DNA from: Simmondsia chinensis | Taxonomy: Eukaryota > Streptophyta > Magnoliopsida > Caryophyllales > Simmondsiaceae | NCBI GenBank assembly: GCA_018398585.1 | Contig: JAGTTD010000025.1 | Location: forward strand, 13,893,578-13,957,577 | Length of the DNA stretch: 64,000 bases | Direction of reading: 5' to 3' | Part shown: positions 63,714-64,000 of the stretch, piece by piece | How the letters are laid out: every line of letters begins with the position of its first letter | Numbering within the stretch: position 1 is the first letter of the stretch | Position numbers and translations under genes: made by a program | Notes under the pieces: generated by a model | Seen by the model: the letters and a program-made list of their open reading frames with translations, nothing else | The model's database searches: none | Told to the model about the DNA's origin: nothing

Positions 63714-64000
63714 TCAAAATACAAAAAAAATGAATAAATAAACTTAAAAGTTAGAGAAAAATTAAAATTAGTGAAAAAGCTTAAAAATACAACAATCTTT
63801 GAAAACCAAGTTAAAATTAAGTAAACACAATTTTGAAAAGTTCAAAGATAACAAACTTAACTTTGAAAAACATATATAGGTGAATTAAAAGCTAAAATAA
63901 AGTTAAAATTAATTAGAAAACTTAAAAATGCCACAATTTAAAACAAAAGTTGAGAAAAACTAATTTTTTTTAAATAGGAAAAGGTGGTAGTAACACTAAA
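63714..64000 (-). other. L2 leader (AT-rich), runs off the window
   Basis: Non-coding, A-rich on the plus strand; comparable with the L3 leader (18155-18504) and L1 1-215. Confidence 0.5.

Larger units (their letters stand above)
60365..64000 (-). mobile_element. Athila derivative L2, no pol
   Basis: Minus strand: AT-rich leader at the window edge, end of gag, then a gag C-terminal frame that passes straight into the post-integrase 3' region, polypurine tract (61815-61800) and 3' LTR (61799-60365). Protease, RT, RNase H and integrase are absent. It resembles the gag-only non-autonomous elements known from other plants, but the gag core is also missing or outside the window. The far end runs off the window. 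Confidence 0.75.

Noticed and set aside
1..64000. Endogenous plant pararetrovirus
   Set aside because: No movement-protein or coat-protein motifs and all RT domains are accompanied by integrase or LTRs of known retrotransposon lineages.

Overview
The window reads as plant (angiosperm) repetitive DNA, most likely gene-poor heterochromatin. It is AT-rich, and almost everything I can identify is a transposable element, mostly decayed and inserted into one another. I found no host protein gene, no intact tRNA gene and no rRNA gene. The lineages present are Athila-type Ty3/gypsy (tRNA-Asp-like primer site), Tat-type Ty3/gypsy (second RNase H, antisense ORF), Ty3 chromoviruses (initiator-Met primer site, chromodomain), one Ty1/copia element, two hAT DNA transposons and one SINE. 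The species cannot be named from the sequence.

Layout, left to right. (1) 1-8368, + strand: Athila element L1 with decayed gag, protease, RT, RNase H and integrase, a long 3' untranslated region and its 3' LTR (7033-8368). It abuts a hAT end (8369-8718), which sits in the 3' region of another Athila copy, L4 (8719 to about 10004). (2) From about 10385, + strand: Tat element X. Its gag, protease, RT, both RNases H and the start of integrase run to 17630, and the integrase resumes at 33723. (3) The 16-kb block in between (17631-33722) holds L3, an Athila derivative without coding sequence (LTR 18529-20305); an LTR scrap (20306-20483); Tat element Y on the minus strand (20484-29778); chromovirus C1, complete with a 5-bp target duplication (22768-28750), inside Y; a 5S-rRNA-headed SINE (29077-29335) inside the RT of Y; the 5' half of chromovirus C2 (29779-33029); and the 3' end of chromovirus C3 (33030-33722). 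(4) X continues through its integrase end and an antisense ORF. That ORF is split by a copia element (35449-47619, target duplication CTTCT), whose 5' LTR holds a hAT element (35800-38820, 8-bp target duplication). (5) The X 3' LTR (48264-49578) runs straight into Z, an internally deleted Tat element (49585-56855) with a long antisense ORF of plant-mobile-domain type. (6) From 56.9 kb the Tat remnants are inverted: LTR fragment V, then W with an LTR and its antisense ORF (57872-60364). (7) 60365-64000, minus strand: Athila derivative L2, with the end of gag but no pol, running off the window.

No pathway links these genes. The shared logic is retrotransposition: LTR promoter, primer site, gag-pol, polypurine tract, LTR. 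Nesting gives a relative order: C1 is younger than Y, the hAT is younger than the copia, the copia is younger than X, and the SINE is younger than Y. C1 has LTRs differing at about 17 of 608 positions by my hand alignment and is the youngest LTR element whose two LTRs I could compare. The most notable item is the SINE: a nearly full-length 5S rRNA-like head on the strand of transcription, joined to an Au-like (Angio-domain) 3' part with a TTG-repeat tail and a recognisable 12-bp target duplication.
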